Shown here: positions 9,743 to 22,233 of the stretch, piece after piece
Numbering within the stretch: position 1 is the first letter of the stretch
How the letters are laid out: each line of letters opens with the position of its first letter
Origin: Pycnopodia helianthoides
Taxonomy: Eukaryota > Echinodermata > Asteroidea > Forcipulatida > Asteriidae
DNA length: 64,000 nt
Reading direction: 5' to 3'
Assembly: GCA_032158295.1 (NCBI GenBank)
Contig: CM063255.1
Span: forward strand, 10,134,094-10,198,093
Made by a program: the position numbers and the translations under genes
Notes under the pieces: model-generated
What the model saw: the letters and a program-made list of their open reading frames with translations, nothing else
Database searches by the model: none
What the model was told of the DNA's origin: nothing

Positions 9743-12700
9743 CTGGAGTCACGTGATGTGTGTACAAAACCAACCTACAGTTGCCGAGACCAGCGTTGCT
9801 GCGCGCGGAGCACCAGTTTGTTCGGTAGACCTTTGCGAGCGCAGCAAGCGCCATATTTGTTATAACACTCACACTGTTTGAAGAGGACTGGGAATGACGG
9901 TAAGAATTTATTGCTTTTTAACAATTTTAAATTTGCGGAGTGGATTTTCTTGACCCATGCAACGCTCAATGAGAGTCCAAGGAACACGTAGGGCCTAATT
10001 TTGGCGAGATCCGATTTCAAATGAGAACACCAGGTGCAGAAACGTAAATGAAAAAAAGTTTTGTATTGTAGTTTGTACATGGACCTCTATGAGGTTCATG
10101 GAACCTCATAATTCTAGGAGTATGCCACAATGTGACATTACACAGACGCGGGACATCCTGCCACTGCGCTAAACACGTGTATCTGACAGTCTTGAAAACG
10201 CAACTGGACAAGGCCAACAAAATGACAATTTAAAGAAAAGTACTCACATAAATGTTGCTCTCACTTCTCTGTTCAGGGGGTTGGAGATGTGGAGCTACAA
10301 ACAAACCTCGTGTTGACATTGAAAACTGCTATTTCCGGATGAAAAACAACGTCGTAAAACAACAACTTCTGTCCGAAGTGTTAACTTCTTGGTTCTTGCA
10401 TCTGATACGAGTTGTTGTTGTTTTCTATCAATTGACGTAAGGGGGCGCTAACATGCGTCAGATTGTTAAAGTGTTCTAGTTGACGTAACAACTCGCCAAA
10501 TTCTCTATAGGCCCACTCCCAAAAAAGGGATAAAAAACATCAAACCGGGCCCTCATAGAAATTTGAATTAAAACATGGTTAATCGAGTACCTAATATTTC
10601 AATTTGGTGAAGTGTTGCACCAGCTTTTAAGAGTTCACGAAGGAAAATAATCTTGTATTCTAAGCCTTGCTAGAGGGCGGTATAGCCTAGGCCACTTAGC
10701 TGGAGTGCAACCGAACAGACGGTGATTTTTATAATCCTTGTCTCCGTCCGCATGGTTTGAAGATCCTAACGAAAAACACACGTTTGAAGAATAATTGATG
10801 GAGTCGAAGCCAAAGCTGAAACCAAATCCGAAACTGAATCAAAAGCCGAAGCTGTGGCTTGGAAAAGTTTTCTGACGGCTCCGTCCGGTCGTTTTGGAGA
10901 TTCTGTCTCCCCATACGGCGAACTGTGTACAAGCTTCTTATGATAGCGCCCTCATTTGAATCATCCTCCTTCAGCCCATGTTAATTTCCCATGGGGGACA
11001 GAATCTCCGGGGGACAGAATTCCCTGTAATGTTAACGTCCGAGCATCAATCTTGAATAACCCGAAACCTCTCAGCAAATAAGACAATCTTTCAGGGCATC
11101 AGTCAACAAAAAATAGTGCAAGTTGGAAGTCAACAACACCCAGGTCACAACTCACATATTGAGTTTTTACAGTGTACCTGCCCCACCCCTTTGTTTATTA
11201 TTAATATTAGGCTCTTAAATCTATATTATATATTATTTCAGAGCCTATAATATTCAATGGGTAAACGCCCTAATTCTTTATCCCTGTTTTAGTCGCTTGC
11301 ATCAGCTGTATGGGCACAGAATCAACGGGGGACAAAATCCTCTACGACTCTACGAAAATCTGTCTCACCTGCTCACGTTCGCTCGTCCCCAGCGCCTTGC
11401 CTTAAAACCAAAGGCGCTGGGATGGGCAAACGTATCGTTAACGTTAATGCTCAGCCCCATCATGCATCACACTCACACTGCAAGCACTGCACGCATGACG
11501 TACTTCCTGAACAAGAATCTGTGCAAGCTGATTAGCCCATCCCAGCGGTCCTGGATAGGCCGCTGGGGCCGAGCGAACTGCTCACGGAGATTCTGTCACC
11601 CATCGTGGGAACTGAGGGAGGTTGATTCATAAAGACATTTTACCAATAATAGGCCTATGAAAAAGGGTTTACTCAAAAAAATGTACATGTATTTTTTTTC
11701 TTCTTCAAATTTTTGCTCAAATTTATGACGGGATTTCACAAAAAATAACTCAGATCCAAGGGCTGTCTAAAGACCAGGGCCGTCAGTGTGTTATTAGTTA
11801 CTTTGCAAAGTACTAAACAACTGACCCGTAGAACAAAGTTGCAGCATACAAATTGTGAACATTACAACATGGTAGTTCTTGTACTATAAATCCTCATGTT
11901 CGTTCCAGATTTTCTTTTAGGTCGCAGCACTTTGTGGATATCAAATCATCCTCGATACTTGCTTCTCTTTACAGTTGTTTCTTTTCAAATGTCCAAGACT
12001 CTTTCATCGGGACCCTCTTGGGCCAAGAATGAAACCTACCTGGTCTCATCGACGACTGAAGCAAGATGTCGTCAAATAATGGGATTTCTTGACGGCGAAT
12101 AATACCAAAATTGCACAAAAGAAAGAGATATGAATGATTTCACTGATCACCATGGGCGCCAAAATCCTGTCCAGTTGGAAGTCAGGTATGTAGTAAACCA
12201 TATCAAACAAGTCGTTAACCATTTTTAAAGTCTCCGTTTCATTTATGGAAAATTTTTGAAATACCTACCTTTAAAAGAATAATATGTTTATGTTGTTGTG
12301 TCCTTTTCTCAAGAAAACATCAACATCAACAATTTCCACAAATTAAATTTTGTATCTGGCAACTTGTCACCGTTTTTAAGAGACGCGCATGTAAAAAATC
12401 ACTCTTTCTTCACTTCTTGCCTTTAAATAGGGTTGAAAGCCACACTGAACTACTTCTTTATCAAAAATATGCTTAATTTATACTTAATTACATTAATATT
12501 GGTTAGTGGGCATTTAACTCAGTTATTGCAATTTGCGTTTTCACGAAGAGACGGGCCTCCCCAAACATGTGCACAATATATTGTTTTAAAAAGATGGACG
12601 ACGAAGAGACGGGCTTGTCAGCGAGCGCGTGATCATGTGACATGCCCGCCCTTCACTATAAAAGACACTATTTATAGATGTGCGCAAAAGATCAGAAGGT

Positions 12701-12990
12701 CATCATGATTTTGCGTTTGAAAAAAGAGACGGGCATGTTTGATCTATTACTGTGTTTGTTTTTGGTATTTTTTTATGTTATTGGTTAAGTTTAACTCTCA
12801 GAAAATCACGTTGTGGCATTTACACTGCAGAGGAAAGTTGTTGATGGTGCAGAGTCTTCAGTTTCAAATTAAGCACCTTTTTGAAATGCACATTTCGAAA
12901 CGCTCTTTTAACTTCTTTGACACGCCCATCCCTTCCTGAAAACGGGGACGTTGTATGGAATCAGAAGAATGTTTTCTAGTATAAGAAATA
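9743..12990. other. Gene-free stretch with short palindromes
   Basis: No gene is supported. A 13-15 base inverted repeat lies at 11203-11254 (AATATTAGGCTCT and its inverse). CAGCGCCTT/AAGGCGCTG form a hairpin at about 11388-11420. Sequence at about 10890-10935 (GGAGATTCTGTC, then ATACGGCGAA) recurs at 59460-59492, so it is a dispersed repeat. ATGGGCGCC at 12152 followed by a GTATGT donor could be a first exon, but nothing joins it. Confidence 0.5.
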
Positions 12991-13159
12991 AACAATAGAC
13001 CTTATGCATTGACGTCACCACCCTGCCATCTTAGAGGTAATTCGATGACGAAACAATTGAAAATACACGTCTTGTACGCGCGGCGCAGAGGATTAGCCAA
13101 TGAGCAATCTTCTATTGACAGCTAGCTGTGGGCTCCCTATGTGCATAAGGTATATTGTT
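12991..13159. mobile_element. Short MITE
   Basis: Starts AACAATAGACCTTATGCA and ends with TGCATAAGGTATATTGTT, an imperfect terminal inverted repeat of about 18 bases around a GC-richer centre. It ends only about 20 bases upstream of the DyP-like exon. Confidence 0.65.
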
Positions 13160-13181
13160 GACTTAGGCCCTACCCTGACAG

Positions 13182-13433
13182 GCGCGCAGATACTGCATTC
13201 ACCGCGATGCAGACAACCTTACCCTCGGAGTGGACAAACTTACTGCCAACAATTCCTTCCATTACATGAAAAGTTTTGATCCCTTCAAAATCAAACCAGA
13301 CGGTAACACGGATGGCTACCCACAGGGAGACTCTGATCCCATGGGGAACATCTGCCCCCTCGGTTCCCACCTCCGCAAGATCCAACTGCGTGACTCCAGC
13401 ACCGACATTGGCAAGTTCTTTTCTGCACTTTAA
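13182..13433 (+). pseudogene. Isolated exon resembling a DyP-type peroxidase
   Basis: A possible 3' splice site (pyrimidine-rich, CCTGACAG) at 13174-13181 opens a frame of about 83 codons ending with TAA at 13433. It encodes RDADNLTLGVDK, then GNICPLGSHLRKIQLRDSSTDIG. The CPLGSHLRK...RDSSTDIG pattern resembles the CPxGAHIRKxNPRD...TDxG segment of dye-decolorising (DyP-type) haem peroxidases. A GC-AG type donor (G/GCAAGT) follows the TDIG codons at 13411. No other exon of such a gene was found within the window, so it may be a stranded gene fragment, or one exon of a gene whose other exons I could not see. The family call rests on memory of the motif and is tentative. Confidence 0.45.
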
Positions 13434-13560
13434 TATTGGTGTACTTACAGGCTTCATGAATTTGGACCCAGGCTTTCAGCTTCCAAATACACAATCAAAA
13501 TAATGCTCCAACTGAGGCATGTGTGAAACTAGTCTGGTTCCTATTATACGTCACGATTTG

Positions 13561-13765
13561 GAGTGTCACGACCGAACGGTCTAGTGCACCAGACTAAAGT
13601 TCTGGTGGTTGTATAAGTCGGGTGTGGGTTCGAATACAGGTCGTGACACTTGCATCCTTGAGCAAGACACTTAACTATAATTGCTTCACTTCACCCAAGA
13701 GTAAATGGGTATCTGCGAAAGCAAAAATGGTTCTGTGATTGATTTAGCTTGATGCTTTACATTTT
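13561..13765 (+). mobile_element. tRNA-derived SINE
   Basis: A tRNA-like head runs from 13561 (GTGTCACGACCGAACGGTCT) to the B-box GGGTTCGAATACAGG. A body follows with CACTTGCATCCTTGAGCAAG, typical of invertebrate tRNA SINEs. The copy at 23190-23478 on the other strand shares this body. Confidence 0.75.
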
Positions 13766-14587
13766 TGGCAGCCCAGGCTCTATCCCATATACTCACCAGG
13801 GAGGGCGAGCAATGAATTAAGGTGTGCTGTCATCTAGCCTTCGAAGAAGACTCTGCTTGGGTCGAAACGGTCAGGCCAATTTTTGCATTAATACCGCAGG
13901 TCCTTTTGGTTGGGCAGCAGTTTGCAACAGCTAATTCTATGTTCTCTTTACTAATCGCATTATAAATATATATTCACAGAAGCACAGGGGACTTCCCAAA
14001 GATATTATAGCCGTGCACAGTAGACATTATTGTCAGTAATTTTACAGCTATATCCCTGGCTACACTGGCGTCAGAAACTGTCACCGTATGGGTCCCATTA
14101 CAAAATCTGCACTATACACAAAAGTATGGTGCTGTCTCCGATTATTGCAGTGCAATATTTACTGTTGAGTCCACACGGTGAAAATTTGCGACAAAAACAA
14201 AATAAGAGTTGCACGTAAATCGTACAGTAATTTGGCACCCATAGCAGCTGCCAGTTGGATCACCATACTGTGTGTTTGTTTTGCGGTGTATGTCAATAAG
14301 TATGCCAAAATTGTTTGAATGAATAACAAGCACGATTAAAATACTCCGAAGGGCCAGCTGATGTTACTGTATCTGCTACATTAATCAGTATCCAATTAGT
14401 ATAAACATGTACATGTAGGCCTACTAATCATTGTTTGTGTTGTTTTGTATTTCAACTATGTTGCACGCAAATGGCCATAGAGTACTAACAATTACATAAC
14501 AATTAAGAGAAACTTGATGATTTGGTTGTTTTGGTTTACCCCGATTGAATGCTATGCAAAGTTACTATGGGAAAGAGCACACTTTAA

Positions 14588-14765
14588 CCCTCCTACTGTC
14601 AGTGACTCTTGGCAACATTTTCCAGTGAGTTGACCAACCATTTGAAACCATTCGACTGCCAAGGTTGTGTACGGTGGCACAACTGTGCAGAGAACTAACT
14701 GTGACTGTGTACATGCATTCCCTCATGGCATCATATTGCAGGCTGGCATAGTTTATCTATCATAA
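14588..14765. mobile_element. Truncated inverted copy of the 6311-6554 MITE
   Basis: Begins CCCTCCTACTGTCAGTGAC and matches the complement of 6356-6554 over nearly its whole length, including ACAACCTTGGCAGTCGAATG in inverse. The far terminal repeat is missing. Confidence 0.8.
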
Positions 14766-15805
14766 TGTGCAATTTATTCCACTTTTTTTAGTTGAATAAG
14801 CTGATGCGGTATATCTGTCGTTTGAACCTTTAATTTTTTTCCGTTTTGTTGTATGTTTTACTTTAAAAAAGAAAAGAAAAAAAGAAGACTATATCACCCC
14901 CCCCCTCCTGAAAGTCCTCGCGTGGTATGCCAGTGCACTTTAGTAGTCTCAGAGACCCGAATAAAGTTTAAAATGCCAGTTTTACTATTTTTGTGAAGTA
15001 CATTATGGACTTACGACAAAATGTATAAATGTTGGCGAAAACTTCGGAAGGAATGTAGGACATCAAAATAAACATTCCTGCTCTTTCACAAGAAGCTTAT
15101 TTTGCAATAAATCACAATCTCTGAGAAAATTGATAAAGGATCGATGTTTTTTTCGTCGTGTGAAAAGGGATAGTAAAATATTAAAAGCAACACAAATTAT
15201 TATAATACATAATATCAATAACATTAACAATAAACGAATAAATAAATAAATTCATAAATAAATAAAATAAATAAATAAATACACAAAATTTACAAATTAA
15301 TAAATAAACAATCAATCAATCAATATCAATAAAATGGAAAATAACACTCACCAAGTTCATATTTTGGCACACGTGCATACCCCCTGTCCTTTGTAAATTT
15401 GTTTCAACATTTCAATAGACGAAGAAAGCAGATGAGACCGCAAAATTATGATTTAGACCTGTGTGGTGTGACCACAAACTATATGTTTTTTCTGAGTGGC
15501 CAACTACTTCCGGAAAAAGAGACACTAAACACCTATACACAGTCACTGTGCACAAATTGTTAGTGGCGCAATCAACCATTAAAGCCATGCGGGTAAGAAG
15601 TCAAAACTGCATATAATTCATGTTACTTAGTTCTGTAAGCCATTCTTAGGTGTCAACATGAGTTTGACAACTTCATACACGAAACTGCGGACAGTTTTAA
15701 CAAAGAATTTGTACGTTCTATAAAGAGCCTCCCTCTAAAACAACACCACAGAGAAAGATGAAGCCACAGAAAGACAGATGTCCAGAAATGTAACCTCGGA
15801 CTCAC
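14766..15805. other. Gene-free, low-complexity stretch
   Basis: AT-rich. It contains an (AAAT)n/(AATC)n microsatellite at about 15228-15335 and a run of C near 14897. No gene recognised. Confidence 0.6.
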
Positions 15806-15896
15806 CGGCCATGAATACTTTTAATATTGTCAAGGCATAATAATTTTCAATAAGCTGGATATTTGGCGCATCACTATCACTCAGAGCGGAGGCCAT
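15806..15896 (-). CDS. Possible first coding exon of an unknown gene
   Basis: On the minus strand an ATG (15896-15894) opens 30 codons beginning MASALSDSDAPNIQ and ending with a hydrophobic stretch around YALTILKVFMA. It runs directly into a consensus 5' splice site (G/GTGAGT at 15806/15805). No downstream exon was found at lower coordinates, and the product is not recognised. It would be transcribed divergently from the sulfotransferase gene starting at 16530. It could equally be a chance match of start codon and donor. Confidence 0.3.
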
Positions 15897-16529
15897 TCGC
15901 CACCAATACTTGGATAAGCAGGTAAGATTTCTTATGTAGTGGACCACAATGGTCAAGGCAGAGTAAGAGGGCAATACCGGCATCCAGTGAGGTTGGAGGG
16001 GGCGAGTTTGCGAGGGGCGGCTTTGCAGGGGGCAACTTTGCCGTGGGCGAGATGACTGGTTTCCATGCAGTGACGCCAACACAAAAATCTGCAGGTCCAG
16101 TTAATATGTGTGGATATCATTACGCTTAGTATACACGTATACTTCCACAATGGTTGTAAGTATACAGATTATGTAAAACCTACACTTAAGAAAACAGTGG
16201 CATTGTTCTATAAGTACATTTCCTTGCAGAGTTGTGATTTAAATGCGTTGTAAAAGGAAAATGTGAATCACAAAAAGATATGGACACTTCATACCGCCCA
16301 TACAAATTGATACAATGTATATGCTTAAACATCTGCAAAAATTGCGTTATGTCACTATTTCGTCAATACATGTCGTCAGAAGTGAGGTTATTTTTATATA
16401 CATCATGTACGTTGTAAAATCAATTTAAGGCACACAATTCCTCGCATCCCTGAATAACCACCGCTGTTTCCCCTAATCACGACTTCCCTGCTCTTATCAT
16501 TTCAGATTCAAACAGCCTTAGCCTCTAAC

Positions 16530-19500
16530 ATGAGATTCAGAATGCAATTTCGCCGTCTCGCTAAGACGGCCTTCGTAGCCCTTCTAGCCTTCATCTTCGT
16601 CCAGATTGTCCACAACTGTTACCGGCTCGCAAAAGGTGAGTCATTATCAGTTCATACAACACCACTGCCAGTCCTTTAGAGAAATATTTTCGTCTGAGAG
16701 TCCGGGGACTAGACTTTAGGGACAATTGAATTACCGTCGTTTGCTTCCATTGCCCTATTAAAGACACTGGACACCTTTGGTAATTGTCAAAGACCAGTCT
16801 TCTCACTTGGTGTATCTCAACATAATATGCACAAAATAACAAACCTGTGAAAATTTGAACTCAATTGGTCGTCGAAGTTGCGAGATAATAATGGAAGAAA
16901 AATCACCCTTTGTCACACAAAATGTGGGCTTTCAGATGCTTGATTTCGAGACCTCACGCGTGAGGTCTCAAAATCAATTCAAATATTTTACTGAGAAATT
17001 ACTTCTTCCTCAACAACAATGTTACTTCAGAGGGAGCCGTTTCTCACAATGTTTTATACTATCAACAGCTCTCCATTGCTCGTTACCAAGTAAGTTTTTA
17101 TGCTAACAATTATTTTGAGTAATTACTAATAGTGTCAGTGCCTTTAAATGAAAATAGACATATTTACACAATAAATCATAAAAATTACTTTAATTATTTT
17201 AGCTGAAACGTGACCCATAGATTTTGCAGAGACTTGGTTGGACCCTCGCTCTATGGCTGGACGGGTAGACCAGAGGTCGGGAGAAATTTAATTACTCTTC
17301 CAAAAACAGTGATCTACTCTATAAATAAAATAAAAAACTCTTGGGTCAGAATAAACCCGGAATTTAGGTCCCATTAAAGGGTCGGGCTAACCCGAAAACT
17401 CGTTGGAAAAAATTGAATAACCTCGGATTCTGTGTCAGTTTTTCCCATTTATGGGTCACTTTGACACAGATTCCAGGTTACACTGACCCAGAAATGGGTC
17501 ACGCTCCACTGGACCCGGATCCGGGTCAATTTTGACCCTGCAGTTTTTAAATTTCTCGTTTAAAGGAACATTACAGAATTGGTTTTTGCTAACAAAACAG
17601 TTGCTGGCAGTGTAAGCACATTATGTAATCCACCATATACATAAACTGACAAACCTGTAGAAGTTTGAGATCGATCGGCCATCTGGGTCACGAGAAAATG
17701 GTGAAAAACCAATTACACATTTGCACGAAATCATATAGATTCAACAATAATGAATAAAACGCTCACTGAGCGATAAACTCCAATCGGAAAATTGGTTTAC
17801 TCATTTCTCATCAAATATGGCATTTCAGACAGAAATATTTCAAGGAATGTTTTTCTACTATCATCATCATTAGACCGTGTAAGTTTTATGTAAATCTGTG
17901 ATCAAAAAGTATATTTTACAAGTTTTTTTCTTACCAATTCTGTAATGTTCCTTTAAAATACAACTCTAATTTAAATTGTTTCATCCATTTTAATTGATTA
18001 GATTCAAATGTGATGCAGAACTTTTTCTCTTCGAGGAGAGATGTGAAAATTAACCAGAATCCAGAGAACGTGCCCGACGAAAACCAGGTATAAATCATAA
18101 TTTTTCGTTTGTACTCATTTTGACAGCCGGTTAGGGTTTCCCCTATAAACTTGTGGCCAAGTCCGTTAAATGTTTGTCGCGGTGATAGCGTTCCGACTCC
18201 TCTACGAATCTCGCGACACTTGCGATGCTCTCACGAGACTACTGCTCTTGCGACTACGGAACCGTATTCATGAGAGCAGATAGTCTCGCGAGGAGCAGAT
18301 AGTCTCGCGAGGAGCAGCAGCCTCGCAAGATACATGCGACAGATCCTATGACTGGTCCACAAATCTAAGTTTCCCCCGAATCGACAAGTGTCATCCTTTT
18401 TATTTCACCGGCATGATGTTATCTTTTTGATAAGCATTTTGATAAGTTTGGAAAGCATTTTTACCATTTTGCTTCAAGAAGGCACTATTTTGTTGATTTT
18501 GTGATGCAAGTCTTGAAAATAAGGCATACGACTTGAAAGTTTCAAAGGCAAGTTTGAATTAAGGTGGCCGATGTTGCTGTATGGGAAATATATATCTTTA
18601 ACCCATAATTTGTATTTTTTTAAGGAGGAGGCAATACTTGTAGAGAAACCAAAGACCAACTCGTCGTTGATGGATTTTACCCAAATCCAGGAGGCTGTGC
18701 AATCCAAGAGAAAAGCCACCTTACGGGAAACCTGCAAGCGCCGCGGGATGACTTCTCTCGAAGATCCTCCTGCGTACACGACGAAACACATCTACGTCGT
18801 GGACAAATTTAAAGCCCTGTACTGCTTCGTGCCTAAGGTAGGATGCAGCAACTGGAAGCGGATCCTGATGGTACTCAACGGGGAGACAGACACGGTAGAA
18901 GGACTCACCTCAGAAGAGGTTCACGTGAAGGCCAAGATGCGCTTCTTTAACTCGTACACTGCCGGAGAACAACAAGATCGACTGAAAAAGTACCGCAAAT
19001 TCTTCTTTGTCCGAGAGCCACTAAAGCGGCCCTGTCTGTGTATCGCAACAAATTTGAAAACTTGGCCTACTACCGCGGCAACAAGCATTTCCATGTCTTC
19101 GGGAAACAGATCATTAAGAAATTCAGGAAGGGTGCTTCCGAAGCTGCTCTAAAGACAGGCGAGAATGTAACATGGCCGGAGTTTGTGGACTACCTGACAC
19201 ATCCCGCAGAACGAAGGGAGGTCGAAAAGGACACCCACTTCAGCGACCACTGGAAGCAGATGCACCAGATCTGCTCCCCGTGCAGCATCGACTATGACGT
19301 CATCGGTAACCTAGAAACTGTTAATTCCGACGCAAAATACGTTCTCAACATGCTGAAAGCACCGAGTCAAGCACAGTACCTCTCTTCGGCTGGCAGCCGC
19401 CCGACGAATAGCTCAGACAAAGGCACTTTCGAAAAACACTTCTCCAAACTGACAAGACACAGCTGACGCAACTCTGGGATCTTTACAAACCAGACTACGA

Positions 19501-19540
19501 ACTGTTTGGTTATTCAAAACCAGAAATAATTCCCACATAA
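16530..19540 (+). CDS. Carbohydrate sulfotransferase (CHST8-14 / HNK-1ST type), copy A, with two frameshifts
   Basis: Predicted Golgi type II membrane enzyme that transfers sulfate from PAPS to a glycan. Coding exons: 16530-16635 (donor GTGAGT), 18002-18087 (donor GTATAA) and 18625-19540; the junction phases agree (1, then 0). Exon 1 encodes a short basic cytoplasmic tail and a signal anchor (FVALLAFIFVQIV). Exon 2 is the stem. Exon 3 carries the 5'-phosphosulfate site VPKVGCSNWKR (about 18829-18861) and the 3'-phosphate site VREPLKR...SVYRNKF. Compared with copy B, one base is missing at about 19029-19032, inside the 3'-phosphate site, and another at about 19453-19456, near the C-terminus; the frames on either side remain well conserved. 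Either this is a young pseudogene or there are two sequencing errors. An acceptor (TTTCAG) at 16505 implies a 5' UTR exon upstream. The exact substrate cannot be told. Confidence 0.85.
16758..17147 (+). mobile_element. TTAA MITE, family R2, in intron 1 of CHST copy A
   Basis: Bounded by TTAAAGACACTGGACAC and GTGTCAGTGCCTTTAA. It shares the internal modules ACAAACCTGTGAAAATTTG and CTTCAGAGGGAGCCGTTTC with the other R2 copies at 28883, 47342, 58221 and 61917. Confidence 0.85.
17330..17545. mobile_element. Element rich in GGGTCA/TGACCC (family R9)
   Basis: Repeated GGGTCA and GACCC words, including GACCCAGAAATGGGTCACGC and CCGGATCCGGGTCAATTTTG. Related copies lie at about 46430-46500 and 52495-52805. 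Self-complementary words make it hairpin-rich. No coding capacity. Confidence 0.6.
17559..17957 (+). mobile_element. TTAA MITE, family R1, in intron 1 of CHST copy A
   Basis: Terminal inverted repeats TTAAAGGAACATTACAGAAT and the inverse at the right end, about 24 bp each, total about 395 bp. Other copies lie at 31785, 48054, 49588, 54447 (truncated) and 58854 (inverted). Confidence 0.9.
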
Positions 19541-20237
19541 CTCACGAATTTACAACTCTTGTTTCTACAGTGCCACACCTTAAGATCAGGAGATAGTCTT
19601 ATAGTCCAATAGACTTTTCCTTCAAATAATTCGTCAAAGTTTTCGTTATTTCGGTGAGCGCATAACGTATTCTGTTGCCCGAAAACTTCTAAATTATTAG
19701 TTTCACGGTTTTGAGAAAACAGCATGAGAGCTTAACGAGGGCAAGTTCGTTGCTTTGAAATAATTGGTAAGTCATTGGCAGACCGAAAAATGTTGCCTCT
19801 TGCATATGACGTCACAAGCTCAAACAGCGCCTTCACATTTCAAGTTATGCCGACGTCACAGTTCTTACACCTCATTATAAGCTATGAAACAATTTGATGC
19901 GATTATTTGCAATGACAAATAATGATTGCAGTTTTGTGAAAGAGCGGTACAAGCTTGAGTTGATCTTCATGTGTTTAATATTTTTGGTCGTGTTCCCTGT
20001 TTGAAATAACAATACTGAACACAGTTACTCTTAGAAAAGAAAGGGAACCATGTTATCTTCACGTTAAGCCTCGGTTTGATTACATTTTGTTATTATTTTG
20101 ATGTCGATAAAAAGGAAAAACAGAAGCTAAAAGCATAGTTTTTCAAGTCTTTCAGTTTAACTAAGGATTAACTGCATCCGGTTAATTTATTTTATTCTAC
20201 TTACTTTTACAAACAAACAATGATGTTATTTTTTTTA

Positions 20238-20628
20238 TTAAAGGGAGGGTAAATCTTTGGTAATTACTCCAAAATTTGATGACCATAAAAACTTGCTTGG
20301 TGAAGAGCACTGGAGAGCTGTTGATATGAAAAAACATTGTGAGAAACGACCCCCCTTTGAAGTAATGTAGTTTTAGAGAAAGAGGAAATGTTTCATCCCA
20401 AAAGTTGAATCTGAGAACGGCTTCAAGCATGAATCCTTTGCAAGGCATCTGAAAGCACACAATCCTATGCAACGAGGTGTAATTTTCTTTCACTATTTTC
20501 TGGCAACTTCGATGACCAACCGAGCCCAAATTTTCACGGGTTTGTTATTTTATGCGTATGTTGGGATCCACCAAAAAAAATGATGATACTGGTCTTTGAC
20601 AATTACCAAAATTATACGCTGCCTTTCA
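20238..20628 (-). mobile_element. Diverged TTAA MITE, family R2, inverted
   Basis: Left end TTAAAGGGAGGGTAAATCTT. Internally it carries the inverse of the R2 modules (for example TTCGATGACCAACCGAGCCC and GGTCTTTGACAATTACC). It is more diverged than the R2 copies at 47342 or 58221. Confidence 0.7.
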
Positions 20629-22093
20629 AAGTCCAGCAACACAGTTATACCACAGTCTTGTTCTTATTATATAAACCATGACCACAGTCAAGGCGGAGTC
20701 ATTTTGTTTTGGTGAAAGACAAGGCGGCTTAACTTGCATTTGTTTAATAGTTTATATTACTTTGGGGTCAAGTTCCCTTTATGAAATATTCTTTTAATCA
20801 AAAAGAGAATCAATTTGAATACGTTTATTTCAGGTACAGTAAAACATAGACCCAAAAAATAAATGAATAAATTGAAGCAAAGAAAGCCAAAGAAACGCAA
20901 TGGCCAAGAATTGTTTATTTTGTGTAATATTTTAGTATTTTCTTCTATTTAATCATTACATCTCAAGAGTATGATTTTAGAGTGGATTTGGCTATTTATT
21001 TACGTTCGCTAAATCTAATAAAGCGAAGATGATTTTCAATAACTTTTGAAAAGTATGCTTCATTTAAAGAGGTCGTGTTGCATTTTAATCCCTAAAAAAG
21101 CGCGAGAGCAGGGGGTCTCCATATTTTGTGAGAAAAATAATAATAGATAACAGTAATAGATAAAAATATTTAAAAAACAGTAATGATGTTTGTAAACAAT
21201 ATCACTCTAAATTATTAATTTGTGATTTTGATAGCACAACCGGGGAATGACCTGGGAAATCCTTCTGTCTAATATACAGCTTCACAGAAAGTTAAAGGAC
21301 TCGGTTTCATAATTATCTCGATATGCAAAACCAAAATAAGATTTATAAATGTGCACAAAAGCACAAATTAACACAAACAAAATTAAAATTGAGGCGTCAA
21401 GAGTTATGGGTTATGGAATGTCTTTCGACATACATACATAAATATCCTCACGGCCACTCTTTGACCAGTGTCGAACAACATGTGCTCATTACAAACACTG
21501 TTCGGGTTTATTTGAAACAATTATTATTTAAAGTTAAAAAAAACAAATTGGGGCGTCAAGAGTTATGGGATACCTTTCGACATACATACATAAATATCCT
21601 CATGGCCACTCCTTGACCAGCGCCAAGCAACAAGTGCTCATTAGAATAACAAAAGAGACACCTTCGGCCCACCTATTTGCAGCTCTACTTATGGTGTATT
21701 GACCGAATGAGAGATTAGCATAAAGGTGTTGTCCGGTGTCCCTCATCGAACATCCACGCAACACAGGTCAAAGACCGACTCGTTGATCACGTCCGTAACG
21801 GGGGATTTCGGGCAAATGCACGGCGGACGTTGATGGTATAACACGGGTCGATATTAAGGTCACATTTCAAAGACAACGGGGAAGATTGGACTATGATGAA
21901 GTACATACTAGACACATAGTTGACATTCAAACAGGTAGGTTTCTAGTGGGCTTCATTGTTTTATTTTCTTGATTGATATTACTTAGCGATAATTCTTGAA
22001 AAACACACAAAAGTAATTCCGTGGCTTGGGGTACTTGCATCCTCCGTCCCAAAAGTCCCACCGTGGGAATCCGATCTAAGTATAAGATTCTTA

Positions 22094-22233
22094 CTTGGGC
22101 CGTGTCCAAATCAAACGATTTCCGATACGGCTACGGCTGTTGGCTGCTGTGATAGCGTTGAAGAGTATGTATTTTTAACAATCCGGCCATAGCCACTAAC
22201 CCTAACGAAGTCGTTAATTTGAACTCGTCCCGA
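22094..22233. mobile_element. Short palindromic MITE of the GTGTCC/CGGCTACGG type
   Basis: The left end, GTGTCCAAATCAAACGATTT with TACGGCTACGGCTG, pairs imperfectly with the right end near GTTAATTTGAACTCGTCCC. Related elements lie at 41945-42049 and 43726-43823. Confidence 0.5.

Noticed and set aside
9889..10330. Possible two-exon mini-gene (ATGACG with a GTAAGA donor, acceptor at about 10276)
   Set aside because: It would encode only about 23 residues of no known family before a stop; start and splice matches of this strength occur by chance.
11297..11632. 111-codon open frame on the plus strand
   Set aside because: Crosses hairpin repeats (CAGCGCCTT/AAGGCGCTG) and shows no recognisable protein features.
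12152..12190. ATGGGCGCC followed by a GTATGT donor as a first exon of the DyP-like fragment
   Set aside because: The donor leaves phase 1, while the 13182 exon opens in phase 0, so they cannot be joined.
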